Shown: positions 26,416-35,762 of the stretch, piece by piece
Position numbering within the stretch: position 1 is the stretch's first letter
How the letters are laid out: the number at the start of each line of letters is the position of its first letter
Assembly (NCBI RefSeq): GCF_022712195.1
Contig: NZ_JALAGY010000081.1
Location: 1-51,673, forward strand
Direction of reading: 5' to 3'
DNA: 51,673 bases
Source of the DNA: Corynebacterium sp.
GTDB lineage: Bacteria; Actinomycetota; Actinomycetes; Mycobacteriales; Mycobacteriaceae
Program-made: the position numbers and the translations under genes
Notes under the pieces: generated by a model
Database searches by the model: none
What the model saw: the letters and a program-made list of their open reading frames with translations, nothing else
Told to the model about the DNA's origin: nothing

Positions 26416-27372
26416 TCAGACGGAGGAGTCGGTGCCGGCGATCTTGCTGAAGACACGTTCGAGGCTGGCAGGGCGGGCGGAGAAGTGGCCCAGGGAGACG
26501 TTGTTGGCGGCGGCCCAGTCGAGCAGGCGGTGGGTGTCCTCCTGCAGCCGGGAGGTCTCGATCCGCAGACGGTCACCGTCCCTGGTGACCTGCGCCCCCG
26601 GGAACGCCGGGAAGACGTCCTGCGTGCCGCCGTCGGACAGTCCGGGTTCAGGGAGGGTGAAGCTGATCTCCGCACCCTCGGTGGCGGCGAGGTCGTCCAG
26701 CCGTCCCTCCACGGCGATGACACCCCGGTTCATGATGGCGACCCGGTCGGCGAGCCGCTCCGCCTCCTCCAGGTAGTGGGTGGTGAGGATCATGGTCACC
26801 CCACGGTCCTTCAACGAGGACAGCAACTCCCACGTCCGGCTGCGTGACTCCGGGTCGAGACCCGTGGTCGGCTCGTCGAGGATGATGATGCTGGGGTCGT
26901 TGAGAAGGGCGCAGGCGAGGTCGAGCCGCCGCTGCTCACCACCGGACAGGGAACCGACGCGGACGTCGGTGCGGTGCGCGAGGTCCACCTCGTCGAGAAC
27001 CCCGTCGACGGGCAGCGGGGTCGAACAGGTACCGGCCCACATGCGCATCGTCTCAGCGACGGTGAGCTCCTTGGGCAACCCGCCGGACTGCAGCATGATG
27101 CCGAGTTCGGGACGGATCAGCGCACGGTCGGCGACAGGGTCCCTGTCCAGGACGCGGACGGTGCCGGCCGTCGGGGCGGCGAGCCCCTCGACGATCTCGA
27201 GGGTGGAGGTCTTGCCTGCTCCGTTGGTACCGAGCAGGCCGTAGACCTCGCCGTGGTGTACGTCGAAGGAGACGCCCTTCACGGCGGTGTAGGAGTCGCC
27301 CTTCTTCTTCGCCTGGTAGGTACGTGTCAGGTCGTTGACGCTGATGGCTGGTGACTTGGTTGTCGTGGTCAT
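26416..27372 (-). CDS. ABC transporter ATP-binding protein
   Basis: The 318-aa ATPase has Walker A GTNGAGKTS, Q-loop MLQSGGLP, signature LSGGEQRR, Walker B SIIILDEPTTGLDPES and the H-loop TTHYLEEAERLADR, followed by a ~80-residue C-terminal regulatory domain (LDDLAATEGAEISFTLPEP) typical of ABC-2 exporters. It opens the operon ATPase-permease-kinase-regulator. The 45-nt leader holds a pair of direct repeats, likely targets for the operon's own response regulator. Confidence 0.93.
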   Translation of the reverse strand: MTTTTKSPAISVNDLTRTYQAKKKGDSYTAVKGVSFDVHHGEVYGLLGTNGAGKTSTLEIVEGLAAPTAGTVRVLDRDPVADRALIRPELGIMLQSGGLPKELTVAETMRMWAGTCSTPLPVDGVLDEVDLAHRTDVRVGSLSGGEQRRLDLACALLNDPSIIILDEPTTGLDPESRSRTWELLSSLKDRGVTMILTTHYLEEAERLADRVAIMNRGVIAVEGRLDDLAATEGAEISFTLPEPGLSDGGTQDVFPAFPGAQVTRDGDRLRIETSRLQEDTHRLLDWAAANNVSLGHFSARPASLERVFSKIAGTDSSV

Positions 27373-27416
27373 GACACCGATCTTCCCGGGTCCGCACCGG
27401 GGCGGGTAGAGGGGTT

Positions 27417-27458
27417 TGTCACCGCTTCCGGCGCGGATGTCACCGGTTCCGGGTGACA
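27417..27458. promoter_or_regulatory. candidate response-regulator operator upstream of the ABC/two-component operon
   Basis: TGTCACCG(C/G)TTCCGG occurs twice, starting at 27417 and at 27438: exactly 21 bp apart, two helical turns. The second copy is also the left half of a perfect 7-bp inverted repeat, TGTCACC-N7-GGTGACA (27438-27458). The block lies 45-86 bp before the ATPase start. Tandem and inverted repeats with this period are typical for NarL-type dimers, so it is most likely bound by the regulator at 23711-24325. This assignment is inference. Confidence 0.55.
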
Positions 27459-27584
27459 GATGTCATCCGCTCTCATCCGCACCGCAAAGCCCCTGCCCCG
27501 CCCCTGCCCGTCGGAAATCACCACCGGCCCGGGTACGCGAACGGCCCGGATCGTGTGCCCAGGATGGTGGCCATTCCCGGGGGC

Positions 27585-27593
27585 TGTGGACAA
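27585..27593 (-). promoter_or_regulatory. DnaA-box-like 9-mer
   Basis: The minus strand reads TTGTCCACA, the form usual for high-GC actinobacteria. It lies in the promoter region of the gene at 27634. A single 9-mer is weak evidence for DnaA binding. Confidence 0.35.
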
Positions 27594-27633
27594 CCCGGCG
27601 GCCCTCCTGCCCCGGTGGTGTTAGATCGGACCC

Positions 27634-28758
27634 ATGGGGACACAGTTCGGGGGACACCACTGGAACACGGCCGTCCGGCACGGGCGCATCAGACCGGGAA
27701 GGGGGCCGCTGTTCACCCGGCGCGTCTACCCGTCGCGGACACCGAGACTACGCAGGGAGGCACTCTCGTCCGGCGTGCCCCGACGCACTGCCGACAGGTG
27801 GGACGCGCCGGTCCGGGGCGTCCTGCTGCCGCCGGCTCCGACAGCAGCGGGGATGGACGGGCACCGCCTCGGCCCCGACGGGTGGAGCGGGTGCGACCCC
27901 GACCCCTACCGGTGGGACATCCTCACTCGACTGCGCTGCCACTGGCTGCTGGCCCAGAACTGCGTGGGAGCCGGCTGGTGCGCGGCGGCCGCACACGGCC
28001 TGCCCTACTGGGCGGACGGCGAACCGGTCCTGCTGCTGTCCCGCACGCTGCGCCGCAACCCGACCACCCCGGGCGGTGCCGTGTTCCGCAGGCTGCGGGA
28101 CGGCCAACCGACCGTGAACGTCGACGCCCGGTTCCCCGGACTCCACGTCGTGGACGCCCCGACGGCCGCCGCCCAGTGTGTGGCGACCATCCTCGCCGGA
28201 AAGAAGACCTGGTGGACGCCCGGGGTACCGGGGCTGCCCGACGAGGAGGTCCGCGCCGCCCAGTTCATCGACGCGTTCCGCCAGTGCACGACCCTCACCG
28301 CCGGCGACTTCCTGACCGGGGCGAGGCACATCGTGGACCGACGCCGGTTGACGAGACTCCTCGAGCTCAGTGACGGAGGAGCGCAGTCCCCCATGGAGAC
28401 GGTCCTGCGGCTCGTCGTCCGGGACGAACTCCCCGCGCACTGCGCCTGGACGTCCCAGGTCACGATCTCGTTGGAGGACGGTGGGACGCTCGACGGGGAG
28501 GAGGAGCGGCACTTCCGCGGCAGGCGGACCACACCGGATCTCGTCTGCCGTGAACTGCAGGTGGCGCTCTACTACGACGGCAGGCACCACGCGGGTGCGG
28601 AACAGCAGGAGACCGACTTCCGCCTGTACCAGAAGCTCAAGACCCTCGGGTGGGAGGCGGTGCGGGTCAACAAGGAACTCCTGCGCGACCGGGAGGAGAT
28701 GCTCGACCATGTGCGGCACGCCGTCGCCACGGCCCTGCGCCTGCACCCGGGGCACTGA
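27634..28758 (+). CDS. DUF559-like / nuclease-fold conserved protein
   Basis: The 374-aa protein has an actinobacterial architecture often annotated DUF559-containing or AbiEi-like: an N-terminal region rich in Arg/Trp, a middle part with small helices (LLELSDGGAQSPMETVLRLVVRDEL), and a C-terminal Vsr-like nuclease fold. The latter has TPDLVCRELQVALYYDGRHH, then TDFRLYQKLKTLGWEAVRVN, in which Glu (SPMETVLR), Asp (TPDLV), Tyr-Asp (YYDG) and His/Glu positions form the expected PD-(D/E)xK pattern. Its target is unknown. The start at ATG 27634 is supported by TTAGAT 7 nt upstream. The gene ends at a shared terminator facing clpB. Confidence 0.7.
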   Translation: MGTQFGGHHWNTAVRHGRIRPGRGPLFTRRVYPSRTPRLRREALSSGVPRRTADRWDAPVRGVLLPPAPTAAGMDGHRLGPDGWSGCDPDPYRWDILTRLRCHWLLAQNCVGAGWCAAAAHGLPYWADGEPVLLLSRTLRRNPTTPGGAVFRRLRDGQPTVNVDARFPGLHVVDAPTAAAQCVATILAGKKTWWTPGVPGLPDEEVRAAQFIDAFRQCTTLTAGDFLTGARHIVDRRRLTRLLELSDGGAQSPMETVLRLVVRDELPAHCAWTSQVTISLEDGGTLDGEEERHFRGRRTTPDLVCRELQVALYYDGRHHAGAEQQETDFRLYQKLKTLGWEAVRVNKELLRDREEMLDHVRHAVATALRLHPGH

Positions 28759-28780
28759 CACCGCCCCTGACACCGACACA

Positions 28781-28840
28781 GAAAGGCACCGCCCTGGGCA
28801 CGCGATCAGGGTGTGATGCGTGTCCGGGACGGTGCCTTTC
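28781..28840. terminator. bidirectional terminator between convergent genes
   Basis: GAAAGGCACCG (28781-28791) pairs perfectly with CGGTGCCTTTC (28830-28840), and the pairing continues inward through CCTGG against CCGGG with few mismatches, so the total stem is about 17 bp. It lies between the rightward gene ending at 28758 and clpB ending at 28868. Its A/T ends on both sides suit termination in both directions. Confidence 0.8.
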
Positions 28841-28867
28841 CCAGTGTTCCGGTGGGGGCGCGAGGAA

Positions 28868-31459
28868 CTACGCCTCGTGCGCCACCGGCTCGATGTCCAG
28901 CGCGTCGGCGGTGGGGTCGGCGACCCCGTCCACCCGCGGCACGTCGACCTTCACGGTGTCACCGTCGCGGACCTCGCCGGCCAGGAGCTTCTTCGCCAGC
29001 GCGTCGCCGATCGCCTTCTGGATCAGCCGGCGCAGCGGACGGGCACCGTAGGCCGGTTCGTAGCCGCGCTCGGCGAGCCACAGCTTGGCGTCCTCGGTGA
29101 CCTGCAGGTCCAGGCGCCGGGCCGCCAGGCGTTCGGCGAGCTGCGCGACCTGGATCTCCACGATGGAGGTCAGCTGCTCGGCCGACAGCGAGTCGAAGAT
29201 GACCACGTCGTCCAGCCGGTTGATGAACTCCGGCTTGAACGCCGCCTTCACCGCGTTCATCACCTGCTCGTCGGTGCCGCCGGCGCCGAGGTTCGAGGTG
29301 AGGATCAGGATGGTGTTGCGGAAGTCCACCGTCCTGCCCTGGCCGTCGGTCAGGCGTCCCTCGTCCAGGACCTGCAGCAGCACGTCGAAGACATCCGGGT
29401 GCGCCTTCTCCACCTCGTCGAACAGCACCACCGTGTACGGGCGACGCCGCACCGCCTCGGTCAGCTGGCCGCCGGCGTCGTAGCCGACGTATCCGGGGGG
29501 TGCACCGACCAGCCGGGCCACGGAGTGCTTCTCGCCGTACTCGGACATGTCGATGCGCACCATGGCGTGCTCGTCGTCGAAGAGGAACTCCGCCAGCGAC
29601 TTCGCCAGCTCGGTCTTGCCCACTCCGGTCGGCCCGAGGAAGAGGAAGGAACCGGTCGGACGGTCCGGGTCGGCGACACCGGCGCGGGAGCGCCGTACGG
29701 CGTCGGACACCGCGGTCACGGCCTCGTCCTGGCCGACGACGCGCCCGCCGAGGACCTGTTCCATGGCCAGCAGCTTCTCGGTCTCGCCCTCCAGCATCTT
29801 GCCGGCGGGCACTCCGGTCCACGCGGAGACGACCTCGGCGATGGTGTCCGGGGTGACCTCCTCGGTGAGCATGCGCTGTTCCTCGGCCTGGGCCGCCTCG
29901 TACTCGGCCTCGCCGACCTGCTTCTCGAGCTCCGGGATACGGCCGTAGCGCAGTTCGGCGACACGGGCGTAGTCGCCGTCGCGCTCGGCGATCTCGGATT
30001 CGGTGCGGAGGTTGTCGAGCTCCTCCTTCAGTTCACGCAGCCGGTCGATGGACCCGCGCTCGTTCTCCCAGCGGGCCATGAGCCCGTTGAGCTTCTCGCG
30101 CTCGTCCTCGAGTTCGGCGCGGAGCTTGGCGAGGCGTTCCTTGGAGGCTTCGTCGGTCTCCTGGCTGAGCGCCATCTCCTCGATCTCGAGGCGTCGGACG
30201 ATCCGTTCGGAGTCGTCGATCTCCTCGGGGCGTGAGTCGATCTCCATGCGCAGCCGGGACGCCGCCTCGTCGACAAGGTCGATGGCCTTGTCCGGGAGGA
30301 ACCTGCTGGTGATGTAGCGGTCCGACAGGGATGCGGCGCTGACCAGCGCGGAGTCCTGGATGCGGACGCCGTGGTGGACCTCGTAGCGTTCCTTGAGGCC
30401 GCGCAGGATACCGACGGTGTCCTCCACCGACGGCTCGCCGACGTAGACCTGCTGGAAGCGGCGTTCCAGGGCGGCGTCCTTCTCGATGTACTTGCGGTAC
30501 TCGTCGAGGGTCGTCGCACCGACGAGGCGGAGTTCACCACGGGCGAGCAGGGGCTTGATCATGTTGCCCGCGTCCATCGCGGATTCACCGGTGGCACCGG
30601 CGCCGACGATGGTGTGCAGCTCGTCGATGAAGGTGACGATCTCGCCCTCGGCCTCCTTGATCTCGTCGAGGACGGCCTTGAGCCGTTCCTCGAACTCGCC
30701 GCGGTACTTCGCACCGGCGACCATGGAACCGAGGTCGAGGCTGATCAGCTTCTTGCCGCGCAGGGACTCGGGGACGTCGCCGGCGACGATGCGCCGGGCC
30801 AGCCCCTCGACGATGGCGGTCTTGCCGACACCGGGTTCACCGATGAGCACGGGGTTGTTCTTCGTGCGGCGGGACAGCACCTGGACCACGCGGCGGATCT
30901 CCTGGTCACGTCCGATGACCGGGTCGATCTTGCCTTCCCGGGCCCGTGCGGTGAGGTCGGTGGAGTACTTCTCCAGCGCCTGGAACTGTCCCTCCGGTTC
31001 CTCCGAGGTGACCTTGCGGTTGCCGCGGACGGACTCGAAGGCGCCGCGGACGGCGTCGAAGGTGCCGCCCCGGGCGTGCAGTGCCTTGGCCGCCTCGGAG
31101 TCTCCCTTGGCGATGCCGGCGAGCAGCACCTCCGTGGAGACGTAGGTGTCGCCGAGTTCCTCGGCGAGTTCCTGGGCGGCGGTGAGGGCGTTGAGTGCGT
31201 CCCGATTGAAGTTCGGGTTCGCCAGGCCGGAGCCGGAGGCCTGCGGGTAGCCGGCGACGAGGTCGCGGGCGTCGCGCAGGACGTCGTCGGCGTCGACGCC
31301 GGCCGCCTGCAGGACGGGACGGGCGATGGAGTCCTCCTGGTCGAGGATCGCCACGAGAAGGTGGGCCGGACGGATGTCCGGGTTCCCGTTGGCGCTCGCC
31401 GACTGCAGTGCAGCCTGCATCGCCTCCTGGGTACGGGTGGTGGGTGTGAATCCGCTCAT
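28868..31459 (-). CDS. clpB: ATP-dependent chaperone ClpB (Hsp100 disaggregase)
   Basis: The 863-aa cytoplasmic protein recovers aggregated proteins together with DnaK. Domains in order: N-terminal Clp_N repeats ([11 protein letters not shown] and HLLVAILDQ), AAA1 with Walker [10 protein letters not shown] (Lys213), the long ClpB-specific coiled-coil middle domain (about residues 410-530), AAA2 with Walker [10 protein letters not shown] (Lys615), and a C-terminal small domain. Length fits the family. The promoter carries a HAIR (HspR) operator overlapping a SigH-like -35, so heat-shock control is expected. Confidence 0.97.
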   Translation of the reverse strand: MSGFTPTTRTQEAMQAALQSASANGNPDIRPAHLLVAILDQEDSIARPVLQAAGVDADDVLRDARDLVAGYPQASGSGLANPNFNRDALNALTAAQELAEELGDTYVSTEVLLAGIAKGDSEAAKALHARGGTFDAVRGAFESVRGNRKVTSEEPEGQFQALEKYSTDLTARAREGKIDPVIGRDQEIRRVVQVLSRRTKNNPVLIGEPGVGKTAIVEGLARRIVAGDVPESLRGKKLISLDLGSMVAGAKYRGEFEERLKAVLDEIKEAEGEIVTFIDELHTIVGAGATGESAMDAGNMIKPLLARGELRLVGATTLDEYRKYIEKDAALERRFQQVYVGEPSVEDTVGILRGLKERYEVHHGVRIQDSALVSAASLSDRYITSRFLPDKAIDLVDEAASRLRMEIDSRPEEIDDSERIVRRLEIEEMALSQETDEASKERLAKLRAELEDEREKLNGLMARWENERGSIDRLRELKEELDNLRTESEIAERDGDYARVAELRYGRIPELEKQVGEAEYEAAQAEEQRMLTEEVTPDTIAEVVSAWTGVPAGKMLEGETEKLLAMEQVLGGRVVGQDEAVTAVSDAVRRSRAGVADPDRPTGSFLFLGPTGVGKTELAKSLAEFLFDDEHAMVRIDMSEYGEKHSVARLVGAPPGYVGYDAGGQLTEAVRRRPYTVVLFDEVEKAHPDVFDVLLQVLDEGRLTDGQGRTVDFRNTILILTSNLGAGGTDEQVMNAVKAAFKPEFINRLDDVVIFDSLSAEQLTSIVEIQVAQLAERLAARRLDLQVTEDAKLWLAERGYEPAYGARPLRRLIQKAIGDALAKKLLAGEVRDGDTVKVDVPRVDGVADPTADALDIEPVAHEA

Positions 31460-31537
31460 CGTCAGTCTCCTGTTCTGCGTGTGCGTGCCGGAATCTACTT
31501 TAGCGCGTTCGTGTCAACTTTCGCTTACGGTCATTCC

Positions 31538-31570
31538 AACGCCGCCAATGTTGAGTCTGTTCCACTCAAC
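31538..31570 (-). promoter_or_regulatory. HAIR (HspR) operator overlapping a SigH-like promoter for clpB
   Basis: GTTGAGT (31550-31556), seven bases, then ACTCAAC (31564-31570) match the HAIR inverted repeat (CTTGAGT-N7-ACTCAAG) with changes only in the outermost base pair. Read on the minus strand, GGAAC (31559-31563) and GTT (31538-31540) are separated by 18 nt, matching the SigH pattern GGAA-N18/19-GTT. The operator covers the -35 element, so bound HspR would block it directly. Confidence 0.85.
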
Positions 31571-31648
31571 CACGGTACCCGGGTGTGATGTGCATCACTT
31601 TTTCCGCCCTGCCGGGAAGGACCCCGCGGACGTGTCACAATGGTCCCC

Positions 31649-32860
31649 ATGACAGACGAGAGGGGACGCGCCGCCACCGACCTCGCCGAGCTGGGCTCGC
31701 TCGAGTCGACGGTACGTGCCGCGCGCCGACGCATCGACAACATCACCGCACGCGCCCGGGGCCACCTCACCGCACTGGCCTCCCCGCTCACACCCGAGCA
31801 CTCGCCGTCCACCGCCCACGGCACGGTCCTGCCGCCGTCACCGGTGCCTCCCGCGATGCTGCGGCGGGCCGTCCTGTACGCCTCGGAGGGGATCGACGAC
31901 AACCAGGCGGAGTTCACCGCCGAGCACACCGCCTACCTCGCCGACCTCGGGCGGGACCTGCGCAAGTACGGGGTCACCGTGACACACTACGAGGCCGCGG
32001 CCGCGGCGGCCGGCCGCGCACTCTGCGAGGAGTTCGGCGTCCCCTACCCCGGGGTCGACCTGACCTACCGGCGTGCCGCCGAACTGGGCATCCCGGACGG
32101 ACTGACGGAGCTCCTGCAGGTCGTCGACGACGCCGTGCGCATCGTCGCCCTGGGGGCCGTCGAGGACGACGAGGCCGGCGTCCCGGCGAGCCTGTCGGCG
32201 ACGGTGCTCGAGGTACTGCACCGGACCGCGCAGACCACCGTGGTGCGGCTCCAGGCGTCCTCGCCGGAGACCGGCTGGGCGGGGCAGGCACTGGAGGTCC
32301 TCACCCCGTCCGCACCGGAGGTCTGGCACCAGTACGCCTCGGCGCTGCCGCCGAACCCGGCCGGCTACCTCGAGTTCCACTGCCCCGCGTCCGCCGGTGA
32401 GCCCGAGGTCGGCGAGACCTGGGTCGTCGCCAACCCGACCGGCGGCCTCGGCGTCCCCACCGGCGCCGACACGCCCGCCGCCGTGGTCATGATCGCCCTG
32501 AACACCGGCCTCGCGGCGCTGCGCTCTCTGGTCCTGGACGTCGCCACCATGGACGACCCGCCCCCGGTCCACCTGTTCTGGGGCACCGACAGCTCCCGGG
32601 ACCTGCACAGTCTCAGCGACCTGCGGGGGCTCGAGAGCGGGTTCCCGTGGCTCACCTTCACCCCCGTCGTCGCCGACGAGGACCACTGCACCGCCGCCGA
32701 GGCGGCTCTCGCCCACCCGTCGGCCCCGTCGCTGGCCCCGCCCCACCGCGACGGCACCTTCGTCCTGGTCTCCGGTGAAGACCCGGCGTCGGTCGGGGCC
32801 CAGGTCGGTACCCTCACCGACGCCGGTGTCGACCCGGAACAGATCATCGCCGAGCCGTGA
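31649..32860 (+). CDS. globin/reductase-like protein of unknown function
   Basis: The 403-aa protein starts at ATG 31649, 7 nt after CACAAT (31636-31641). The N-terminal ~200 residues are mostly helical and resemble the globin-like part of flavohaemoproteins (AEHTAYLADLGRDLRKYGVTVTHYEAAAAAAGRAL), but no heme His is certain. The C-terminal half resembles a ferredoxin-reductase NAD-binding fold: GETWVVANPTGGLGVP, HLFWGTDSSRDLHSL, and GTFVLVSGEDPASVGAQV. Homologues lie beside clpB in corynebacteria and are often labelled flavohaemoprotein-like. The real reaction is unknown and the assignment is tentative. Confidence 0.55.
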   Translation: MTDERGRAATDLAELGSLESTVRAARRRIDNITARARGHLTALASPLTPEHSPSTAHGTVLPPSPVPPAMLRRAVLYASEGIDDNQAEFTAEHTAYLADLGRDLRKYGVTVTHYEAAAAAAGRALCEEFGVPYPGVDLTYRRAAELGIPDGLTELLQVVDDAVRIVALGAVEDDEAGVPASLSATVLEVLHRTAQTTVVRLQASSPETGWAGQALEVLTPSAPEVWHQYASALPPNPAGYLEFHCPASAGEPEVGETWVVANPTGGLGVPTGADTPAAVVMIALNTGLAALRSLVLDVATMDDPPPVHLFWGTDSSRDLHSLSDLRGLESGFPWLTFTPVVADEDHCTAAEAALAHPSAPSLAPPHRDGTFVLVSGEDPASVGAQVGTLTDAGVDPEQIIAEP

Positions 32861-32875
32861 CGGGGCCGGTGTCCG

Positions 32876-33766
32876 TCACGCGCCCGTGCGGCCGATCTCC
32901 ACGTCCTGCCGGTGCCCCTTGAGCACCGGCAGTCCCTTGCGCACCTTCTCCACGTGGTTCGGGTCGATGTCGACCATGAGGATCTGCGCGACGTAACCGG
33001 TCTCCGCCAGCCGTGCGCCTCCGGGGCTGACGATCACCGAGTGCCCGATGCCCGTCGGGCCGTCGTTCTGCCCGTAGCGGTCCGGTGAACCGGGGCGCGC
33101 CTGACCGGCCGCCACCACGTAGCTGGTGGTGTCGAGGGCCCGGGCGGCGGTGAGGGTGCGCCACTGGTCGAGCTTCCCCGGGCCGTCCGTCCATGCCGTG
33201 GGCACCACCATCACCGTGGCGCCCTCCTCCGCCAGCGCGTAGAAGTGGCCGGGGAAACGAATGTCGTAGCAGGTCGCCAGGCCGATGGTCACCCCGTTGA
33301 TGTCGTAGGTGACCCGCCGGGTCCCCGGCTTGACCGTGTCGGACTCGCGGTACCCGAAGGCGTCGAAGGTGTGGATCTTGTGGTAGTGGTCGGTGCCCTG
33401 CGGCCCGGTGACCAGCAGGGTGTTGTGGACGCGACGGAACTTGTTCGCCTGCCCCGACCCCTCCACCGGTTCAGTCTGCGCCTCCCCGGAGGGCAGCCGG
33501 TACACCGTGTCGGCGGGCGTGAACATCCCGACCACCGCGGTCGTCCCGGCGTCCTTCGCCGCCTTCTCGACGGCACGGGCGAAGGGGCCGTCGAGCGGCT
33601 GGGCGATGACGTCCAGCCTTCCCGCGTCGAAGGGGAACATCGCCGCCTCGGGGAAGACCACCAGGTCAGCGCCGTTCTCGGCGGACCCGGCGATATAGGA
33701 TCTGATCTTCTCGAGGTTCTTGTCGACGTCCGGCACGGAGTTCATCTGGATGACGGCGATGCGCAT
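32876..33766 (-). CDS. carbon-nitrogen hydrolase (nitrilase superfamily)
   Basis: The 296-aa enzyme has the complete Glu-Lys-Cys triad: VVFPEAAMFP (Glu), DHYHKIHTFDAFGYRES (Lys), and LATCYDIRFPGHF (Cys). The superfamily hydrolyses amides such as omega-amidase substrates, carbamoyl compounds or deaminated glutathione; the pattern (DHYHKIHTFDAF) resembles Nit/omega-amidase-like members. Cytoplasmic. ATG 33766 follows TACCCT (33774-33779) by 7 nt. Its promoter is divergent from the SulP gene, 36 nt away. Confidence 0.92.
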   Translation of the reverse strand: MRIAVIQMNSVPDVDKNLEKIRSYIAGSAENGADLVVFPEAAMFPFDAGRLDVIAQPLDGPFARAVEKAAKDAGTTAVVGMFTPADTVYRLPSGEAQTEPVEGSGQANKFRRVHNTLLVTGPQGTDHYHKIHTFDAFGYRESDTVKPGTRRVTYDINGVTIGLATCYDIRFPGHFYALAEEGATVMVVPTAWTDGPGKLDQWRTLTAARALDTTSYVVAAGQARPGSPDRYGQNDGPTGIGHSVIVSPGGARLAETGYVAQILMVDIDPNHVEKVRKGLPVLKGHRQDVEIGRTGA

Positions 33767-33802
33767 GCTGCCAAGGGTACGTGACCGACCTACGATTGTC
33801 GG

Positions 33803-35278
33803 GTGAGTTCTTCTGCCGCCGAACGCTCCCCGGCCCGCGTCTCCGACGCACTCAGGAGCCCCCGACTGCTCACCGTCGAGATCCTCGGTGGTCTGGTGAC
33901 GGCCTTCGCCCTCATCCCGGAGTCGCTGAGCTTCGCGATCGTGGCGGGACTGGACCCGATGACGGGCCTGTACGCGGCGTTCACCATGGCGTGCGTGACC
34001 GCGGTACTCGGCGGGCGCCCGGGCATGGTGTCCGGCGCGGCGGGCTCGATCGCCCTGGTGATCTTCCCGGTGGCCCGCGACCACGGGGTGGAGTACCTGC
34101 TGGCCACGGTGATTCTCGGTGGTGTTCTGCAGATGGTCATGGGCGCCGTGGGGGTGGCGAGGCTGATGCGGTTCATCCCGCGGTCGGTGATGGTGGGCTT
34201 CGTCGACGCGTTGGCGGTGCTGATCTTCTCCGCGCAGCTGCAGCACCTGGTCGGGGTGCCGTGGCTGGTGTACCCGTTGACCGCTGCCGGGCTGCTTGTG
34301 ATCGTCCTGTTCCCCCGGCTGACCACGCACTTCCCTGCCCCGCTGGCTTCGATCCTGTTGATCACCCTGGCTGTGGCGGTGTTCAGCTGGGATGTTCCGA
34401 CGGTGGGCGACCAGGGGGAGCTGCCGTCGTCCTTCCCCGGGTTCGGTGTGCCGTCCGTCCCGTTCTCGGTGGAGACGTTGGGGGTCATCGCACCGTATGC
34501 GGTGGCCCTGGCCCTGGTCGGTTTGCTGGAGTCTCTGTTGACGGCGAAGCTTGTCGACGACCTGACCGACACGCACTCGGACAAGACCCGGGAGTCGCTG
34601 GGGCAGGGTGCGGCGAACGTGGTGACCGGGTTCTTCGGTGGCATGGGCGGCTGCGCGATGATCGGGCAGACGATGGTGAACGTGAAGCAGGCCGGCGCCC
34701 GGACGCGGATCAGCTCATTCCTGGCGGGGGCGTTCCTTATCGTCCTGTCGGTGTCGTTGTCGGACCTGGTGGGACAGATCCCGATGGCCGCGCTGGTGGC
34801 GGTGATGCTGGTGGTGGCGTTCACCACCTTCGACTGGAACAGTGTGCGTACCCTGCGGGTGATGCCGCTGTCCGAGACCGTGGTGCTGCTGGTGACGGTG
34901 GTGTCCACGGTGGTCACGGACAATCTGGCGGTCGGGGTGGTGCTGGGTGTCGTCACGGCGATGGTGGCGTTCGCCCGGCGCGTGGCGCACCTGACCAGGG
35001 TGGTGAGGGTCGGCGACCCGGGCAGTGGCCGGTACCGGGTGGAGGGCCAGCTGTTCTTCGCCTCGTCGAACGACCTGGTGTACCAGTTCGACTACGCGGA
35101 CGACCCGGACGAGGTCACGGTGGACTTCTCGGGTGCCACGGTGTGGGACTCCTCCACGGTCGCGGCACTGCAGGGGGTGCGTGAGCAGTACGCACGGCGG
35201 GGGAAGTCGGTGAGGTTCACGGGTCTGGACGCCACGAGCCGGGCGTACATCGAGAGACTGGAGGGGCGCCTGGGCTGA
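33803..35278 (+). CDS. SulP family anion transporter with STAS domain
   Basis: The 491-aa membrane protein starts at GTG 33803, 6 nt after TACGAT. It has the SulP fold: FALIPESLSFAIVAGLDPMTGLYAAF in the first helices and GQGAANVVTGFFGGMGGCAMIGQTMVN in the later segment, about 11-14 helices in all. A C-terminal STAS domain covers about residues 395-490 (RVEGQLFFASSNDL, VTVDFSGATVWDSSTVAAL). Members carry sulfate, bicarbonate or dicarboxylates; which one here is not known. Confidence 0.9.
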   Translation: MSSSAAERSPARVSDALRSPRLLTVEILGGLVTAFALIPESLSFAIVAGLDPMTGLYAAFTMACVTAVLGGRPGMVSGAAGSIALVIFPVARDHGVEYLLATVILGGVLQMVMGAVGVARLMRFIPRSVMVGFVDALAVLIFSAQLQHLVGVPWLVYPLTAAGLLVIVLFPRLTTHFPAPLASILLITLAVAVFSWDVPTVGDQGELPSSFPGFGVPSVPFSVETLGVIAPYAVALALVGLLESLLTAKLVDDLTDTHSDKTRESLGQGAANVVTGFFGGMGGCAMIGQTMVNVKQAGARTRISSFLAGAFLIVLSVSLSDLVGQIPMAALVAVMLVVAFTTFDWNSVRTLRVMPLSETVVLLVTVVSTVVTDNLAVGVVLGVVTAMVAFARRVAHLTRVVRVGDPGSGRYRVEGQLFFASSNDLVYQFDYADDPDEVTVDFSGATVWDSSTVAALQGVREQYARRGKSVRFTGLDATSRAYIERLEGRLG

Positions 35279-35292
35279 CGGCGCGGGACGGG

Positions 35293-35345
35293 TTGTCCAC
35301 AGGCCGGCGCGGACCGGTGGCCGAATCCGACGGAAGTTGTCCACA
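35293..35345 (+). promoter_or_regulatory. two DnaA-box-like 9-mers in an intergenic region
   Basis: TTGTCCACA occurs at 35293-35301 and 35337-35345, both inside a longer direct repeat GTTGTCCACAGG and 44 bp apart. This is the usual actinobacterial DnaA box form. They lie between the SulP gene and the small WXG-like gene at 35439. Two close copies make DnaA binding or titration plausible, but a function is not shown. Confidence 0.45.
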
Positions 35346-35438
35346 GGTTCGGCTGGTCCGGACGCCGTCCTTCCGCCGTGCCGTCGGGGTGTCGTAGTCT
35401 CCGTGGACCACAGTTCACCGGATCGTCCAGGAGGCAGC

Positions 35439-35762
35439 ATGACAACCGTGTTCGGTATCCACCCGTCGCAGGTCAGAGACACCGCCCGCGGGTTGGAGGT
35501 GCAGGCGTCCGCGGTGGAGGAGACCGCCGGGACACTGCCGGCGGCGGTACCTCAGGCGGCGGCCCTGCCGGGTGGTCGTACGGTGGCGGCGCTGGCGGAG
35601 GGGGCCCGCCGGGTCGCTGACGCGGTGGGTGGTGAGGCCCGGGTCCTGGAGGTCATCGGCGGGGACCTGCGTTCCTTCTCCCGGGCGGTGGAGTCCGCCG
35701 AACTGGACGCCGCGGCGTCCCTGTCCACCCCGGCGCAGGACGCACAGCGGGGTGGACGCTGA
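35439..35762 (+). CDS. small helical protein, WXG100/ESX-accessory-like
   Basis: The 107-aa protein starts at ATG 35439 behind an excellent AGGAGG. It is almost entirely alpha-helical and Ala-rich (TARGLEVQASAVEETAGTLPAAVPQAAALPGG, then VADAVGGEARVLEVIGGDLRSFSRAVESAE). This is the shape of ESX/WXG100-associated small proteins (DUF2580/ExcreteD-like), though no W-x-G motif is present. The stop overlaps the next ATG (TGATG), so it is coupled to the DUF1023 hydrolase and probably forms a complex with it. Confidence 0.65.
   Translation: MTTVFGIHPSQVRDTARGLEVQASAVEETAGTLPAAVPQAAALPGGRTVAALAEGARRVADAVGGEARVLEVIGGDLRSFSRAVESAELDAAASLSTPAQDAQRGGR

Noticed and set aside
32876..34576. 566-codon version of the nitrilase-family gene
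   Set aside because: The 270 codons before ATG 33766 are antisense to the SulP gene and are His/Arg-rich; the family begins at MRIAVIQMNS.
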